64,000 nucleotides of DNA from Ophiura sarsii (Eukaryota; Echinodermata; Ophiuroidea; Amphilepidida; Ophiuridae): contig CM069447.1 in NCBI GenBank assembly GCA_035610835.1, positions 25,599,197-25,663,196 of the forward strand. Direction: 5' to 3'. Below, piece by piece: positions 25,231 through 37,545 of this stretch (its first letter is position 1; every line of letters starts with the position of its first letter). The translations under genes and the position numbers were made by a program. The notes below the pieces were generated by a model, which saw nothing but the letters and a program-made list of their open reading frames with translations, was not told the origin of the DNA and made no database searches.

Positions 25231-25639
25231 TTTTTTGACCATGGCCTAACTATCGCTGACGTTATAATACTGAGGGGATCGTGCCTGTAAGGCCAAATAA
25301 AAATAACTAACTTTTGAAAAAAAGGAGGATGAGGGCACTTTTTTGTCTTTTCTTTTTAGTAAACTGCAAAATGACCATTACCAGCGCGGTATTGCATGAT
25401 TGATTGTATAACTTAAAGAGGATGAGGCCTTCGTAAAATCTTTTTTATTTCATGGTTCTGGGGAGTTTGTGAACACAAAACCTGCTTTAAAATGCTCATT
25501 GGACTATAATAAATCCATTACCAAGATGTCTGCTTTTTAAATACTTAAACAAAAAAGTTATGGAAAAAATTGTTAAAAAATTATAGAATTCCTGAAAAAT
25601 GATGCGCGAGGGGACGAGAAATTGCTTTATTTTTTTTAC

Positions 25640-26610
25640 TTGGCCTAAAAGCCCCCCCCCCCAGTGTTTATCATGATCCCCTAGCACACTTCTTCTATAT
25701 TGACTATCTTTATATTGTATTATTTGTTTGAAATTTTGTGCTGAATAAACTCCTAAACTATCTCAGTAAGCAGTGATAAGCCAGCAGTTCCGTCCGTCCC
25801 TACACATCAGATACACACCACTTGCACAGTAGGACACCTCTCACTCACCCAGACGCCCAGACTTAGACAATCATTTACTAAACACACACACCCCCACCCC
25901 AAGTTGGGTAATATGGCAGAAGTCTGTTTACAATGCCATGCACAGTAGGACACCTCAATCAACTAATCTGATTATCTGACAGTACTAGAATTAGTGCTGA
26001 TTTATGTGGCATAACTCTGTTTTACAATTCTATGCACAGTAGGACACCCCAATATATATTGCACACCACTTTCACAGTAGGACACCTCTTACAGTTGGAC
26101 TGTTTTTGCTGTTTCATCCATCCAAGGTGAAAGGTATCATGGTACAAGGAAAGAACTTTGAGGAAATGTTTGAAGATTGTAGGAATTGTATCATGTGTAG
26201 TACCATACAGCACATGACAAAGTAATCTTGTCAATGGAGTCATTTCTAACAGTATCATGGCATGTGTATGGAGTAATCAGCATTGTGTATTATGAGATTA
26301 ATTGATACTCTCATTTAAGACTTTTCACATGACTCATTATCAATTGACAAAGCACAGTTAGTGTTCAAAGGAGTGCTTTATTACTTGGATTAATTTGTTG
26401 ATCTTAATTGTAAACAAAAGATAAAGGAAAGGGGATGTTACATGTAGGGATTTGCATAATAGAGTATAAGTGTTATGGAGTAGTAAAATAGACTGGCAAC
26501 CCATGTTATGATTATTACAATATGGCAGCTCCCATCGGCATGACTGATGACGATTGATACACTATTAAAGAAGATGATTTATGAACCCGAGTGTACTGAA
26601 CATTGAAATA
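25640..26610. other. Non-coding intron DNA with a CACAGTAGGACACC motif
   Basis: No gene seen. The motif CACAGTAGGACACC(T/C)C occurs four times between 25820 and 26090 at uneven spacing. Confidence 0.4.
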
Positions 26611-26626
26611 ATTGTAGCATGTAAAC

Positions 26627-27069
26627 CAAGCGTGTGCAACCTGCGGCCCGCGGGCCACATGCGGCCCGCGGGCCACATGCGGCCCGCTGACCTCTAATCT
26701 GCGGCCCGCGAAGCAATCCTAAAATTCCCATTGATGCGTCCCGTTTTAACCGGAACTCCCTAGTTTTACACAAATGCCGGATTGATTTAGTGGTGTGCTC
26801 CCTTATAATTAGTAGGGACTGTAGGGTGATGCGCTCAAGGCGTGATTGGTGATAAAATCCCTGGTTAAAATGACGTTTGCAGCAGCAACAGCGAGTAAAA
26901 CGAGGAAATTACACGAAGAGAAGCGGGTATTTCATGAGCAAAGGACTTCCCCTCTCCCTATTACTCCTCCTCCGGAAGTGTTTTGGAATGTTTGACAATC
27001 ACTGCGGCCCGTGAATAGATCTCAAAATCACAATGCGGCCCGTGTGGTAGAAAAGGTTGCACATGCTTG
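26627..27069. mobile_element. hAT-type nonautonomous element, 443 bp
   Basis: Perfect 8-bp target duplication ATGTAAAC (26619-26626 and 27070-27077), terminal inverted repeats CAAGCRTGTGCAACCT, and subterminal TGCGGCCCGCG motifs repeated several times at the left and twice at the right. Eight-bp duplications and GCGGCCC-type ends are typical of hAT elements. It retains a small transposase-like remnant. Confidence 0.85.
26870..26995 (+). pseudogene. hAT transposase N-terminal remnant
   Basis: Seen: a short frame starting MTFAAATASKTRKLHEEKRV and FHEQRT, ending at a stop near 26995, lies inside a 443-bp element with 8-bp target duplications. Family knowledge: 'KxRKxxEExRxFxEKWT' is a common N-terminal motif of hAT/ZBED-like transposases. 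The rest of the gene is absent. Assignment rests on this short motif plus the hAT-type ends. Confidence 0.4.
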
Positions 27070-27079
27070 ATGTAAACTG

Positions 27080-28450
27080 TAGGAGAAGAAGCATCTTGTA
27101 GATATTGCCAGAAGAAGCAGATGATGATGAGGAAAGAAACGGCAGAGATAGAGTATCTCGATTTTTGAAAAAATCAAGGTAAAAATAACGCGATAGCAGG
27201 AATAACCTTTCCTGGTTATAGTGTGTATTAATTTCCCATTGGCTTGCCGTTAACAGTTAGCACTTCAATTTGTCTGCTTAGGCAGACAAATTTGTCTGTT
27301 TAGGCATAGATCTATGAGTAAAACCAATACCACATGGAAAGTGTTAAAATGATTATAGATATTTACAATTTCTATTTTATGATTTAATTATTGAAATCTT
27401 TTGTATGTATTGAATATATTAATCTAATTCGCAGAATGGAATTGAAAAGTGTAAATTTTAAAAGTGTAAAGCTTACAAATCATCAGAATTCAACAAATGT
27501 AATTTTTTTTTATATCTTTTATTGTTTGTTACTATCATTTTACATGGTTTCATCATGTTTACATTTCATAATATCATGTATAACACATTTTCATATGCTT
27601 TTCAGCATGCTTACATTGCATATCAATTTACATACTTTTCACATTTCATTGTTCATGCCTGCAAATACATATGCTTTTCACATTTTCATATGCTTTTCAG
27701 CATGTTTTCCTTGCAAAAAGAATATGAAATTGTGCTATACATGATATGCAAGGAAAACAACAAATGTAATTGATACTTCCATACATGGAAAAGATTCTTT
27801 GTTCACAAAAACAGATTTGGTAAAGGGAACATGGCAACTTCTCACAATGTTGTTAATTTTTCTCCCCTACCCCCATAGAAAATGTTCTATCTATCCACAA
27901 ACAAAGAATGTTCTTGTTTTTTCCTGTCAATTTTAATTTTTTAAGAGGGCCACACAGGGTGGGATGTTGATAATGTAGTCCATTGGAAATTTATTATCTG
28001 AATATTGATAACATTATTGAAACCTTTGTGAATTTATTTGAATTGTTCAAGTTTAATATGATTTTTGACTATAGGAAGACCTAAACCGTACGCACATCCT
28101 AATTAAAGTGGGTCAGATTATTGTTTTCAATAACAGTTTTAATATGGGTTGTTCTTCAATATCCATTCCGTTAAAAAATAATTAATTTTAATCATAATAT
28201 CTGACACACATAAAATGATTAGATAGAGAATTGCTATGGTCATATGTTAGAAACTGTTTTGAATATTTGCATTCTTGCCTGTGTAGATAGGTTGATTTTT
28301 TTTTAGTTGAGCTGTAAATTGATTCATTCAAAAAGAGGTAATCTTTCTATGGATGTCCTTCTTTCTCGTCTTTTAACACCCTTGACTTCACCATTTCAAT
28401 GTTGATATCTACCAACACATCACCATGCTGATATAGGCAGACAACATTTG
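27080..28450. other. AT-rich intron DNA
   Basis: No gene seen. 27590-27720 has low-complexity repeats of TTTTCATATGCTTTTCAGCATG. Overlapping frames of 117 and 83 codons here are low-complexity artefacts. Confidence 0.4.
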
Positions 28451-28456
28451 CCACTA

Positions 28457-29022
28457 CAGTCATCAAAAAAAGTAACTATACAGGTAATAAATGGGCTTCT
28501 AACTCTTAAAATATATATCCTACCTAAAAATATTAAATTATAAAGTTGTTGAAAAATTTGTCTTCTTTAATATGAGATGTTGCACGCCAGGATCGGGTGA
28601 TTATTAAAGAAGTGGCACTCAAAAATATAAGGAGAAGTCTGATTTCATTTTCACATTTTTATTTTCTACACGCGGGCCAATCTACGGGTACCTTATCGAT
28701 TACCGGTAGTGCAATTGTCGGGGATGCATGCACAGGTTGGACAGTCGGCCGCATTGTTCCGATGGATCAATACGCCACACACACGCTACCTGTCATTCTC
28801 TCCCCCGTGTTGAAATGTAAAATGTGAATTTGAAATTGTGACTTTACCTTACATTTTGGATTGTCGCTTCTTAAATATTCAACCGATCCTAGCGTGCAAT
28901 ATCTCATATTAAAGAAGATAAATTTCTCAACAACTTTATGATTTGATATTTCTAGGTAGGATATATATTTTTAAAGTTAAAAGTACATTTATTACCTGTA
29001 TAGTTACTTTTTTTGATGACTG
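28457..29022. mobile_element. mariner-like MITE family 1, 566 bp
   Basis: TA is duplicated on each side (28455-28456, 29023-29024). TIRs start CAGTCATCAAAAAAAGTAAC and stay similar for over 150 bp. The centre contains GGTACCTTATCGATTACCGG and ATGCATGCACAGG. No transposase. Confidence 0.85.
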
Positions 29023-29133
29023 TATATGAAATTATGACAGTGAATTTAAATTTTGACCTATCCTCAAAGTGAATAAGATTGGTTTGAGAGTCTAGAAAAA
29101 AAGAATACTATACTTGTAATGTTGTGTGCCAAC

Positions 29134-29540
29134 TAAGGCCAAAAATAATAATGTTGTGTTGCCCTCAAGTGCCAAAAATTTAAATCAGGGTCGGTCGGTC
29201 GGAAATCCTTTTTTTTTTTTTTTTTTTTTCTTCAATTTTTTTTTTTTTTGGCTGAAAAAGATATGGTTTATGTCAAGACAAAATTGGTATGCCTATGTCA
29301 ATTTAACTAATGTTTCTAGTGTGACAATAGTCTAAAAAACATTTACTTAGGCTTATTTATTCATTTCAAGCAAGAAATAGTAACATTTAGACACTTTTAA
29401 TCAAATTTAAATCTAAATTTTGTTTTACTTTTTTACTCTTTTTTTTAAATTGAAAAAAAAAAAAATGCGACCCTAGTTTTTACGATTTTAGGGTCGGTCG
29501 GTCGCTGAGGGCAACAAAACTATTTTTGTTGTTGGCCTAA
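29134..29540. mobile_element. Foldback element with GGTCGGTCGGTCG motifs
   Basis: Inverted arms carry TAAGGCCAA(A/C)AA, TGTTGCCCTCA and AGGGTCGGTCGGTCG, then long T/A tracts. Similar TTGGCCTA ends occur at 33653-33969. Confidence 0.6.
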
Positions 29541-29829
29541 TACCATGCTTACATAATTTTAAAACCTATTACCAGATTACCAATACCAAACTTTGAACTT
29601 TCTTTGGGGACACAGTAATGTGACCATGAGGAAAGACCCATTGGGCCTGGTAAGTGTGGAAGTTTGGCTAGAGCTGTCATGCTCAATTATCACTGATTAT
29701 CAGGATGTCTATGTACCCAATTGCTAGTTTTTGACTATGTGTTTAACATCTGGTATTTTGTTGTTGTTGGGGCTTTAAGCAATTTGTATGGAACGCTCTC
29801 ATGACAGGGGCGGAGCCAGAGATTGAATT

Positions 29830-29833
<4 letters not shown>

Positions 29834-29866
<33 letters not shown>

Positions 29867-29870
29867 GGGG
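29834..29870 (+). repeat. G32 homopolymer run
   Basis: Thirty-two consecutive G followed by TGGGG. It can form G-quadruplexes in principle. Its exact length may be unreliable in the assembly. Confidence 0.9.
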
Positions 29871-29956
29871 CTGAAAAGAAGATGAAAAATCGTGAATTTT
29901 GTGTTGGTGGACTATCCAATGCGGTGCTGCGCACCGCACCGCCCTCCGAGCTCTGC

Positions 29957-30790
29957 TCGGACAGGGGGGAGTCTGAGGGGGATGTGGCCCCCTCTGAAGT
30001 AGAAAAAATTTCAATTTTCGAACTCATTTGGTGCGATCTGGTGTATACTTTTGACCAACATTTTTATTGATAAGCCACCTCTTCATTTCCATAAAATTTA
30101 TTTTTTATTTTATCAATACACGAAAGAAGTTGAGCATACTACTGATATATTTTCTTGAATTAGGTTTAAAAGGTCGAACAGGGGGAGTCTGAGGGGGCAC
30201 CTCAGAAGTAGATTTTTTTCAATTTTCGAACTCATTTGGTGCGATCTGGTGTATACTTTTGACCAAAATTTTTATTGAAAAGCCACCTCTTCATTTCCAT
30301 AAAATATTTTGTTTTTTATCAATACACGAAAGAAGTTGAGCATATTACTGATATATTTTCTTGAATTAGGTTTAAAAGGTCGAACAGGGGGAGTCTGAGG
30401 GGGCACCTCAGAAGTAGATTTTTTTCAATTTTCGAACTCATTTGGTGCGATCTGGTGTATACTTTTGACCACAATTTTATTGAAAAGCCACCTCTTCATT
30501 TCCATTAAATATTTTGTTTTTTATCAATACACGAAAGAAGTTGAGCATAACTGATATATTTTCTTGATTTAAATATAGGCCCTAACTGTACATGGTTTAA
30601 AGGTCGAACAGGGGGTGTCTGAGGGGGGATGTGCCCCCCTCAGAAGTAAAAAAAAAATCAATTTTAAAAATAATTTGGTGCGATCTGGTGTATACTTTTG
30701 ACCAACATTTTATTGAAAAGCCACCTCTTCATTTCCAATAAATATTTTGGTTTTTTTTCAATACACGAAAGAAGTTGAGCATAACTGATA
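29957..30790. repeat. Four-unit tandem repeat, ~206-225 bp
   Basis: Units share GGTCGAACAGGGGGAGTCTG, AGAAGTAGA, CATTTGGTGCGATCTGGTGT, AAAGCCACCTCTTCATTTCC and CACGAAAGAAGTTGAGCAT. The GGTTTAAAAGG anchor at 30163, 30369 and 30594 gives steps of 206 and 225, the latter from a 20-bp insertion. Confidence 0.85.
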
Positions 30791-30792
30791 TA

Positions 30793-31085
30793 CAGTTAAG
30801 CCCACAATTATTCATACCCCTTGACAAATATGAGTTTTTTGCTATTTTCTTATATCTATACCAACTGGAGTGGTGGAACCTTCACTTTACACTAAAGATA
30901 ATTAGTTTGCAAGTACAAATCAATATATTTGGGCTCAACATATTTTGCATAATAGAATTGAACAAGAATTGTGTTTTTATGCCTGTCCAAAATTATTCAT
31001 ACCCCATACCAAGTCTCAGGTTTGACGCCACTTTTTGTGATAATATGTTTTTGACATTCCCCCAAAAAATTGTATTGTGTGAAAT
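30793..31085 (+). mobile_element. Tc1/mariner-like end fragment, copy 1
   Basis: Starts after TA with CAGTTAAGCCCACAATTATT and CATACCCC, a Tc1-style end. About 290 bp matches 52310-52606 in reverse orientation. The far end was not found. A 115-residue frame here is not a recognised protein. Confidence 0.6.
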
Positions 31086-31256
31086 AATTTGTTTTATTCA
31101 TTTCTTTCTTACTTTTTTGTAAATTGCAAAATAGTTGGTAACAAGTGTTACGGTAACACGCGTTACATTTTGTCCATCTATAATTTACTAGCTTTATATT
31201 ATTTATTTAATTTCTAAATTAAAATTAAGTTTGACTTTGACAATGGAACTAACATA

Positions 31257-31822
31257 CAGTCCTCAAAATAAGTAACTGACCAGGTAATTAATATGCTCTC
31301 AATTCCAAAACTATAGCTCTTACGTAAAAATATTAAATTATAAAGTTGTAAGAAAATCTCTTTTCTTCAATTTGAGATATTACACATGAAGATTTAATGA
31401 ATATTAATTCAGTTATGAGTTCAAAACCGAAGCCAAGTCAGTCTTTCATTTTAACATTTTGTTCGTCGACACGCAGCCTCGGACTAGCAACAGGCAGATT
31501 ATTGATTAACTGGTAGCAATAACTCACGGGTTGATAGTTAGATGAGGAATTGGGATGCTTCAATTGATCAATGCAGCCCATACACATACCTGTCACACAC
31601 CCCTGCGTGTTCAAAACATAAGTGTTAAAATGAAAAACTGACTTGGTCTTGGTTTTGGACTCATAACTGACTTAATATTCATTCAATCTTCACGTGTAAT
31701 ATCTCAAATTGAAGAAGAGAGATTTTCTTACAACTTTATAATTTAATATTTGTACGTAGGAGCTACAGTTTTGGAGCTATGAGTATGTTTATTACCTGGT
31801 CAGTTACTTATTTTGATGACTG
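31257..31822. mobile_element. mariner-like MITE family 2, 566 bp
   Basis: TA duplication at 31255-31256 and 31823-31824. TIR starts CAGTCCTCAAAATAAGTAAC and ends in a related complement. Related to family 1 in size and layout but with a different centre (GTCGACACGCAGCCTCGGAC). Confidence 0.82.
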
Positions 31823-31829
31823 TATAAAC

Positions 31830-32265
31830 CATAAATAGTGATAACTAACTCTAAACAAATTAAGGTTTTAGCACGTTTTACTGAATATGAGTTCGGTAAC
31901 ACGCGTTACGACATTTTGATGGCTTATAGTGGAGTGGTGGTTATGAATTTATCAAATTGTTTACTATTTTTAAAGGGCCTAACTAGTAGGATTAGTGGCA
32001 TCAATTAAAATCAGTGGCATCAATTAAAATCAAATCAATTAGGAAATATTTTCAAAAAAGTGTTGCTTCGGTAACACGTGTTACCGTTTTGGAAGTAAGA
32101 AAAGTTAAAAAAAATCATAGTTAACAACGGTCAATGGTTGCAATATTTTTTTTCCTGAACGTTTGCATAGGCTTTGCACAACATGAATGTAAAATTAAAT
32201 CTTTTGGAGCATTTTTTAGTTTTTTTGCTCCGTCACATTTTCATGGAATCGCCCATTTATAATTA
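31830..32265. other. Non-coding intron DNA with GGTAACACGCGTTAC motifs
   Basis: GGTAACACG(C/T)GTTAC occurs at about 31893 and 32071, and also upstream at 31151. It is itself palindromic. No gene seen. Confidence 0.4.
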
Positions 32266-32271
32266 CAACTA

Positions 32272-33459
32272 CAGTCATCAAAAAAAGTAACTATACAGGT
32301 AATAGATGTGCTTTTAACTCTAAAAATATATATCCTTCCTAGAAATATTAAATCATAAAGTTGTTGAGAAATTTATCTTCTTTAACCCTAACCCACCCGG
32401 TGGATTTTCCAACGAAATTTTTTTCAAGCGAAAAAAGCACACACAACAAGAGGTGCCACGCCCCGGGGTTTGAACCCACGACCTCTCGGTTGGCGGGAGG
32501 ACACTCTACCAACTGCGCCACGGGGGAAGCTGTGCTGGGCGAGTGTATTCGCCCAGCTATATAGCCCGGGGCCATTATTTCACACAAAAACCTCAGCGCC
32601 ACGCGGAACCAGGATGCTGGGAAATGGGATTTCATGGGATCTGGGGCTGTAAGGGTTAATCAGGGTAAAATTAGAGAAAAAAAGTGAAAATTAAAAAGAA
32701 GAAAAAAAAGTGAAAATTAAAAAGAAGAAAAAAAATCGTTCCTTAACCCTGGATTTTCCAACGAAATTTGTTTCAAGCGAAAAAAGCACACACAACAAGA
32801 GGTGCCACGCCCCGGGGTTTGAACCCACGACCTCTCGGTTGGCGGGCGGACACTCTACCAACTGCGCCACGGGGGAAGCTGTGCTGGGCGAGTGTATTCG
32901 CCCAGCTATATAGCCCGGGGCCATTATTTCACACAAAAACCTCAGCGCCACGCGGAACCAGGATGCTGGGAAATGGGATTTCATGGGATCTGGGGCTGTA
33001 AGGGTTAATATGAGATATTGCACGCTAGGATCGGTTCAATATTTAAGAAGCGACAATTCAAAATGTAAGGTAAAGTCACAATTTTAAATTCACATTTTAC
33101 ATTTCAACACGGGGGAGAGAATGACAGGTAGCGTGTGTGTGGCGTATTGATCCATCGGAACAGTGCGGCCGACTGTCTAACCTGCGCATGCATCCCCCAA
33201 TTGCACTACCGGTAATCGATAAGGTACCCGTAGATTAGTCCGCGTGTAGAAAATAAAAATGTGAAAATGAAAATCGGACTTCTCCTTACATTTTTGAGTG
33301 CCCCTTCCTCAATAATCTCTCGATCCTAGCGTGCAATATCTCATATTAAAGAAGACAAATTTCCCAACAACTTTATTATTTAATATTTTTAGGTAGGATA
33401 TATATTTTAAGAGTTAGAATCCCATTTATTACCTGTATAGTTACTTTTTTTGATGACTG
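32272..33459. mobile_element. mariner-like MITE family 1, second copy, interrupted
   Basis: TA duplication at 32270-32271 and 33460-33461 with the same TIRs as 28457-29022. It is split at its internal TTAA by the 619-bp insert at 32386-33004. The first copy shows the empty site (TCTTCTTTAATATGAGATG). Confidence 0.85.
32386..33004 (-). mobile_element. TTAA-inserted tandem dimer of a tRNA-derived (SINE-like) repeat
   Basis: Flanked by TTAA on both sides (32382-32385, 33005-33008). Two near-identical ~265-bp units (32386-32652 and about 32750-33004) are joined by a GA-rich linker. On the minus strand each has a pol III A box (TGGCGCAGTTGG) and a B box (GGTTCAAACCC) about 35 bp apart, as in tRNA-headed SINEs. 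The two units differ at only a few positions. Outer ends read CCCTAACCC and GTAAGGG. Confidence 0.78.
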
Positions 33460-33652
33460 TATACTTTGTACTGTAAGGGAAAAAATACTAAGTACATGTA
33501 GAAGCTACATTGTATGTGATGGTGCCTGATGTTATAAGTCTTTTCTCTTGAAGGCCACTACATTTACAAGACTTAAGTATGGATATTTCTTGTCACTACT
33601 TCTCTTCAACAATAAATAATGAATTCATGAAAAATAATGAAATATTGTCCAA

Positions 33653-33969
33653 TAAGGCCAAATTAAATTAATTGTTTGTCTCAAAGCTCCTCTCCTGTTG
33701 TAAAACTAATACGGAATGCGGTGTTTTTAAATTATTTTTTTTAAATATAAAATATTGAAATCCTTGTAAAAGTGAACTTTTGTATTTAATATGATGTGAT
33801 CAATGAAAATCTGAAAAATCTGTGAAATGTTCAGATTTTATTATTTTTTTTGAAGAAAAGAAAAAAAAGAGAAAAAAAAGTTTTTTTCAGATTTTTGTTT
33901 TTCTAATGCGCATCAATAAACTACCGCGCGCGGGAGCTTTGAGACAAACAATTAATTTAATTTGGCCTA
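33653..33969. mobile_element. Foldback MITE, ~317 bp
   Basis: The arms TAAGGCCAAATTAAATTAAT, TGTTTGTCTCAAAGCTCC and the complement lie 33653-33690 and 33930-33969. The centre has a run of A/T and GAAAAAA tracts. Confidence 0.7.
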
Positions 33970-34122
33970 TGAATAATGAAATCTGACCTCGTCAACTTTT
34001 CAAGATTTTGAACAGGAAACTATGAATTCATTTCCATTGGCCTAATGAATAACACGTAATCGCGAATGTTAATCTTATCATTTTGACAAATTCATCATAA
34101 TTAGAAGAATTGTCATCGTTAA

Positions 34123-35433
34123 GGGGCGCACCACCAAATAAACGCTTCATGAAATTTGAGTGTTGACAGTCATGTTCACGGTGCTATTGTGGCCTTTCTG
34201 CAAAACTTGAGATATACAGGGTGAGTCAAAAAAAAGTGTACTCAACTTCAGCGATTTATTTTAGAAAAAGTATTCGTTTGTTTTCAAAACAATATACTAC
34301 GGTATAAAGACAAATTAATTAGCTTTAATATGAATTTTATCTGGTTTAGATTGGTTGAGGGAAACTTATTTTACGCTGTTTTGAATAAAAGTGACCAATT
34401 TAACGTCCGAACACGCTTTCCAGATCTTGACCATTATATTTCATAAGATACGACCACTAAAAAATTACAATACCGACACCGAAAGGATCAATTCCTTTGT
34501 TATGAAATGATTAAAGTGTGGTAATTGTGTCATAAATAGGCCTTAAAGCTGTCTATTGTTTTAATCTATTAGGAGACAATTTTGAACAAGTGTATTGTCT
34601 ACTTAATTCTTTTAATAAACAAGATGTGTAATGCTTTACATCATAATCCTAGTAAACATTATTAAGCTCGTTAAGCTTGAAATTAAAAACCGTGTTTTAG
34701 GTGAAAAAACAGCTCCTGTACAGAAATAGTCATATTTACTTAACGGTATCATCAAATAGCGTGATTTTTTTTCCAGATGGTAGCAAAGAAATGGCGCAAT
34801 CATTTAAAGTTTTGTTTGCCTTGATGTTGTGGTCAAAAAAAAAAATTTTGATTTTTTCAATTAGGGTACACTTTTTTTTGACTCACCCTGTAGTGTTTGA
34901 TATCAAATTCAAGCATTTGTCTTCAATTTTTTGAATATTTTACCAAAATTTGGAAAACCCTGTTGAATATTTATGCGTGGGACACTCCGTAAATTATACG
35001 CGGCGCATTTTCAGACGTGTTTAGAGTCATTTTCATGGTCATATTTTGAAATATTCTGCAGTACTTGAGAGACACTGTTTGCTCTCAAAATAAGGAAAAT
35101 TATCTCAACTCTCTAAATCACCGGTCAAAACATGGTCCTATCCCTTGACTTTTCCCGCTACAGCGACAAATAGCGCCGCAACCCTATTTTCAATGATACA
35201 CATCACTCATATTAGGTATCGGCTGTCGTGAACATCCGCGTGCCTATTTTAGCTTAACGTTTTCAAAATAGTATGATTTGTTGGTTATATAATCTTAACT
35301 TATACCTCAATCATATTGCCGAATATCGTGCAATTTCAAGCCTATCTTCTTATTAAAATCGTGACTTCAATGTTAGAACTTCATTAACCGAATTGCGTTA
35401 TTACATTGCGGAGTGATTTGGTGGTGCGCCCCC
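34123..35433. mobile_element. TTAA-target element, 1,311 bp, TIR GGGGCGCACCACCAAAT
   Basis: TTAA duplicated at 34119-34122 and 35434-35437. Ends GGGGCGCACCACCAAAT and ATTTGGTGGTGCGCCCCC. A mariner-like element (34217-34890) is nested inside. Related ends occur near 39430 and 39655. Confidence 0.8.
34217..34890. mobile_element. mariner-like element, 674 bp, TIR CAGGGTGAGTCAAAAAAAAG
   Basis: TA duplication at 34215-34216 and 34891-34892; long TIRs CAGGGTGAGTCAAAAAAAAG and TGTACTC. A diverged relative sits at 63054-63672 and shares the inner GATGRTAGCAAAKAAATG. Confidence 0.85.
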
Positions 35434-35439
35434 TTAACC

Positions 35440-36595
35440 GGACGATAACTGTTAAAAATAATTCAAAATAGTGCACTCCCGTTGATATTATTGGGTCGTC
35501 TGAGAGACGTGTGGCCAGCGTTGTGTCGTCTGCTACAATCACGCCTGATCGGTATAGCGCCACCAGTTCTATGCCGACCAAATTTTAATTTAAAAGTGGC
35601 CTCCGATCGGCAAGCTCAGTGGCACATCCCTGATGCGACCAAGTAGTATGAAATGTAGCTACAAAAACAAGCATTGACTTCCTACGTCGTATTTATTTCA
35701 AAACAAAAATAAATTTACTTGTAGTTAAATTTAAGTTAAATCCTTACTTATACTATAAAACTATACTTACGGATTATTTTGATACCATCGATGTTATTCT
35801 ACGCTCACGAATTCTGGAGATTTTAGAGGTTTTTTAACGACTATATGATTACCTTTCTTCAATTCCGTCGAGTTTGCTTGGTCCCTGCATCAATGGGCTC
35901 CACACAACTCATCCAAAAGGGATTCTGGGTACCGGGAATCAGCCAAAGAAATAGGGATCAATTCAGGGTCGATTAGACTAACTCTCAGTTGCCCTCTACG
36001 TCGCTATCTAATCTTGCAGGCAGCTTTAGCTGCCGTACGGTAATATTGAAGACTTGGGGATGTAGTCTCTAGGGTCGATGCAGAGAGTTCATATCAAATA
36101 GAGTTTTTCTGTTTGCACAGCGCATTAATTCCCTGTCTAGTATTTATTAAATGAAAACTGCATACCCAGGACCCTAATTGTACATAATTTGTCGTATTGG
36201 GTGGTTTTAAATGTCAAATATGTTAGAACATTGTATAGTTTGGTAATAGACCATTTAAAATTGAGATCAGAAATCTTCGGAAAACAGGTCACGTGCGTTC
36301 TTCGGAATCTCACTAACAGCAGCCCGGTGCCAACAATTTGGAACCAGGCTGTTGTTAACAGTTGATCGCATCGCATTCATAGTATCGGTTGTCCGCCTAG
36401 TGATTTACTATGTTTACACATGTACGCGTACACCCATGAGGAGTAAAACGTGGAACGAGGCTAATTGAAACTATTCGGAACCGATCGTAAATTACCGCAA
36501 ATTTACATCATCTCGAAGCTTTCTTCAGTCTGACGAGTTTATATTTTCGCTGTGATTAGGGCTGATTTTATATCATTAATATTTCATTTTGAGTA
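35440..36595. other. Non-coding intron DNA
   Basis: No gene or repeat with clear ends seen. The 79-residue minus-strand frame at 36137-36376 has no recognisable domain. Confidence 0.35.
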
Positions 36596-36602
36596 GCATT
36601 TA

Positions 36603-37545
36603 GGGACCGTTCATTATTTATGCTGGAGGGGGGGGGGGGGGGGGGGGGGGTTGGGTAAACTATAGGGGGGGTTATGTAACTTTCATATGTTGAAATAGGG
36701 GGGGGTTATGTAACTTTTTATTGTTAAACTTTTTTTAACTATAAAGATGATGGTGATTGGGGTGATTTTAGAGGCTATTTTGGAGTGTAAATGCCATTTT
36801 TTTCTGCGCTTCGCGCATATTTTCTTAAAACATATCGACTTCAAAAACTTTAACTATGAGATGACTTCTGGACAGCAAATCTTTTCTGTGCCTCGGACGA
36901 TATGGTGGAAAAACATCTATATAATCATCAACGGTCGAGAAATTTGAGCCACAGGGTGTATAATGTTACAAAATCCAATTTTATGATTTAAACAATGACA
37001 TTTATTGCATGCTTTTCACCTCGTCTCAGCCTTGCACTTTTAATGCTCACAAAAGTAGAATGTTTCACTGGATTATACGTTTCTGCTCAGAATGTTCTAA
37101 CTTGTTCGGGTTATAAAGACTCACAAAAACACCCAAAATGTATAAATATGAAAAAAATTCTAGCTCGCTACGCTCGCAATTACTAATTTCACACAATCAA
37201 AAGAAGGGGGCATCATAAAACCATGGGCCGTTCAGATAGGGCACAAACAGAATTTGCCAACTTATCCATGGGGGCATCATAAAACCATGGGCCGTTCAGA
37301 TAGGGCACAAACAGAATTTGCCAACTTATCCATGAACAAAATTCAAAAGGTAAAGACAGCCCCCTTATTTCTTAAGCAAGTTAATTTTTCAGGGGGGGGG
37401 GGGGGGGGGTTGTGTAAAAAGCTACTGGTTAGCAGGGGGGGTCATGTAATTTTCAGTTTCAGCTGTAGGGGGGGTTAGGTCATTTTAACATACGAGTCTC
37501 GAATTTGTCCCAACCCCCCCTCCACCATAAATAATGAACGGTCCC
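36603..37545. mobile_element. Harbinger-like G-rich element, 943 bp
   Basis: TTA duplicated at 36600-36602 and 37546-37548. Ends GGGACCGTTCATTATTTATG and complement. G runs lie next to both ends (36629-36650, 37392-37410). Contains an exact 64-bp tandem duplication (37207-37334, GGGGCATCATAAAACCATGG). Confidence 0.8.

Noticed and set aside
27391..27744. 117-residue frame rich in Phe, His and Ile
   Set aside because: Low-complexity AT-rich sequence with repeated TTTTCATATGC motifs.
30775..31122. 115-residue plus-strand frame
   Set aside because: Lies in a Tc1/mariner-like end fragment; a homologous copy at 52310-52606 does not support a conserved protein.
32400..32620. Functional tRNA gene
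   Set aside because: A and B boxes are present, but acceptor and anticodon stems do not fold well and the unit sits in a duplicated mobile repeat; tRNA-derived only.
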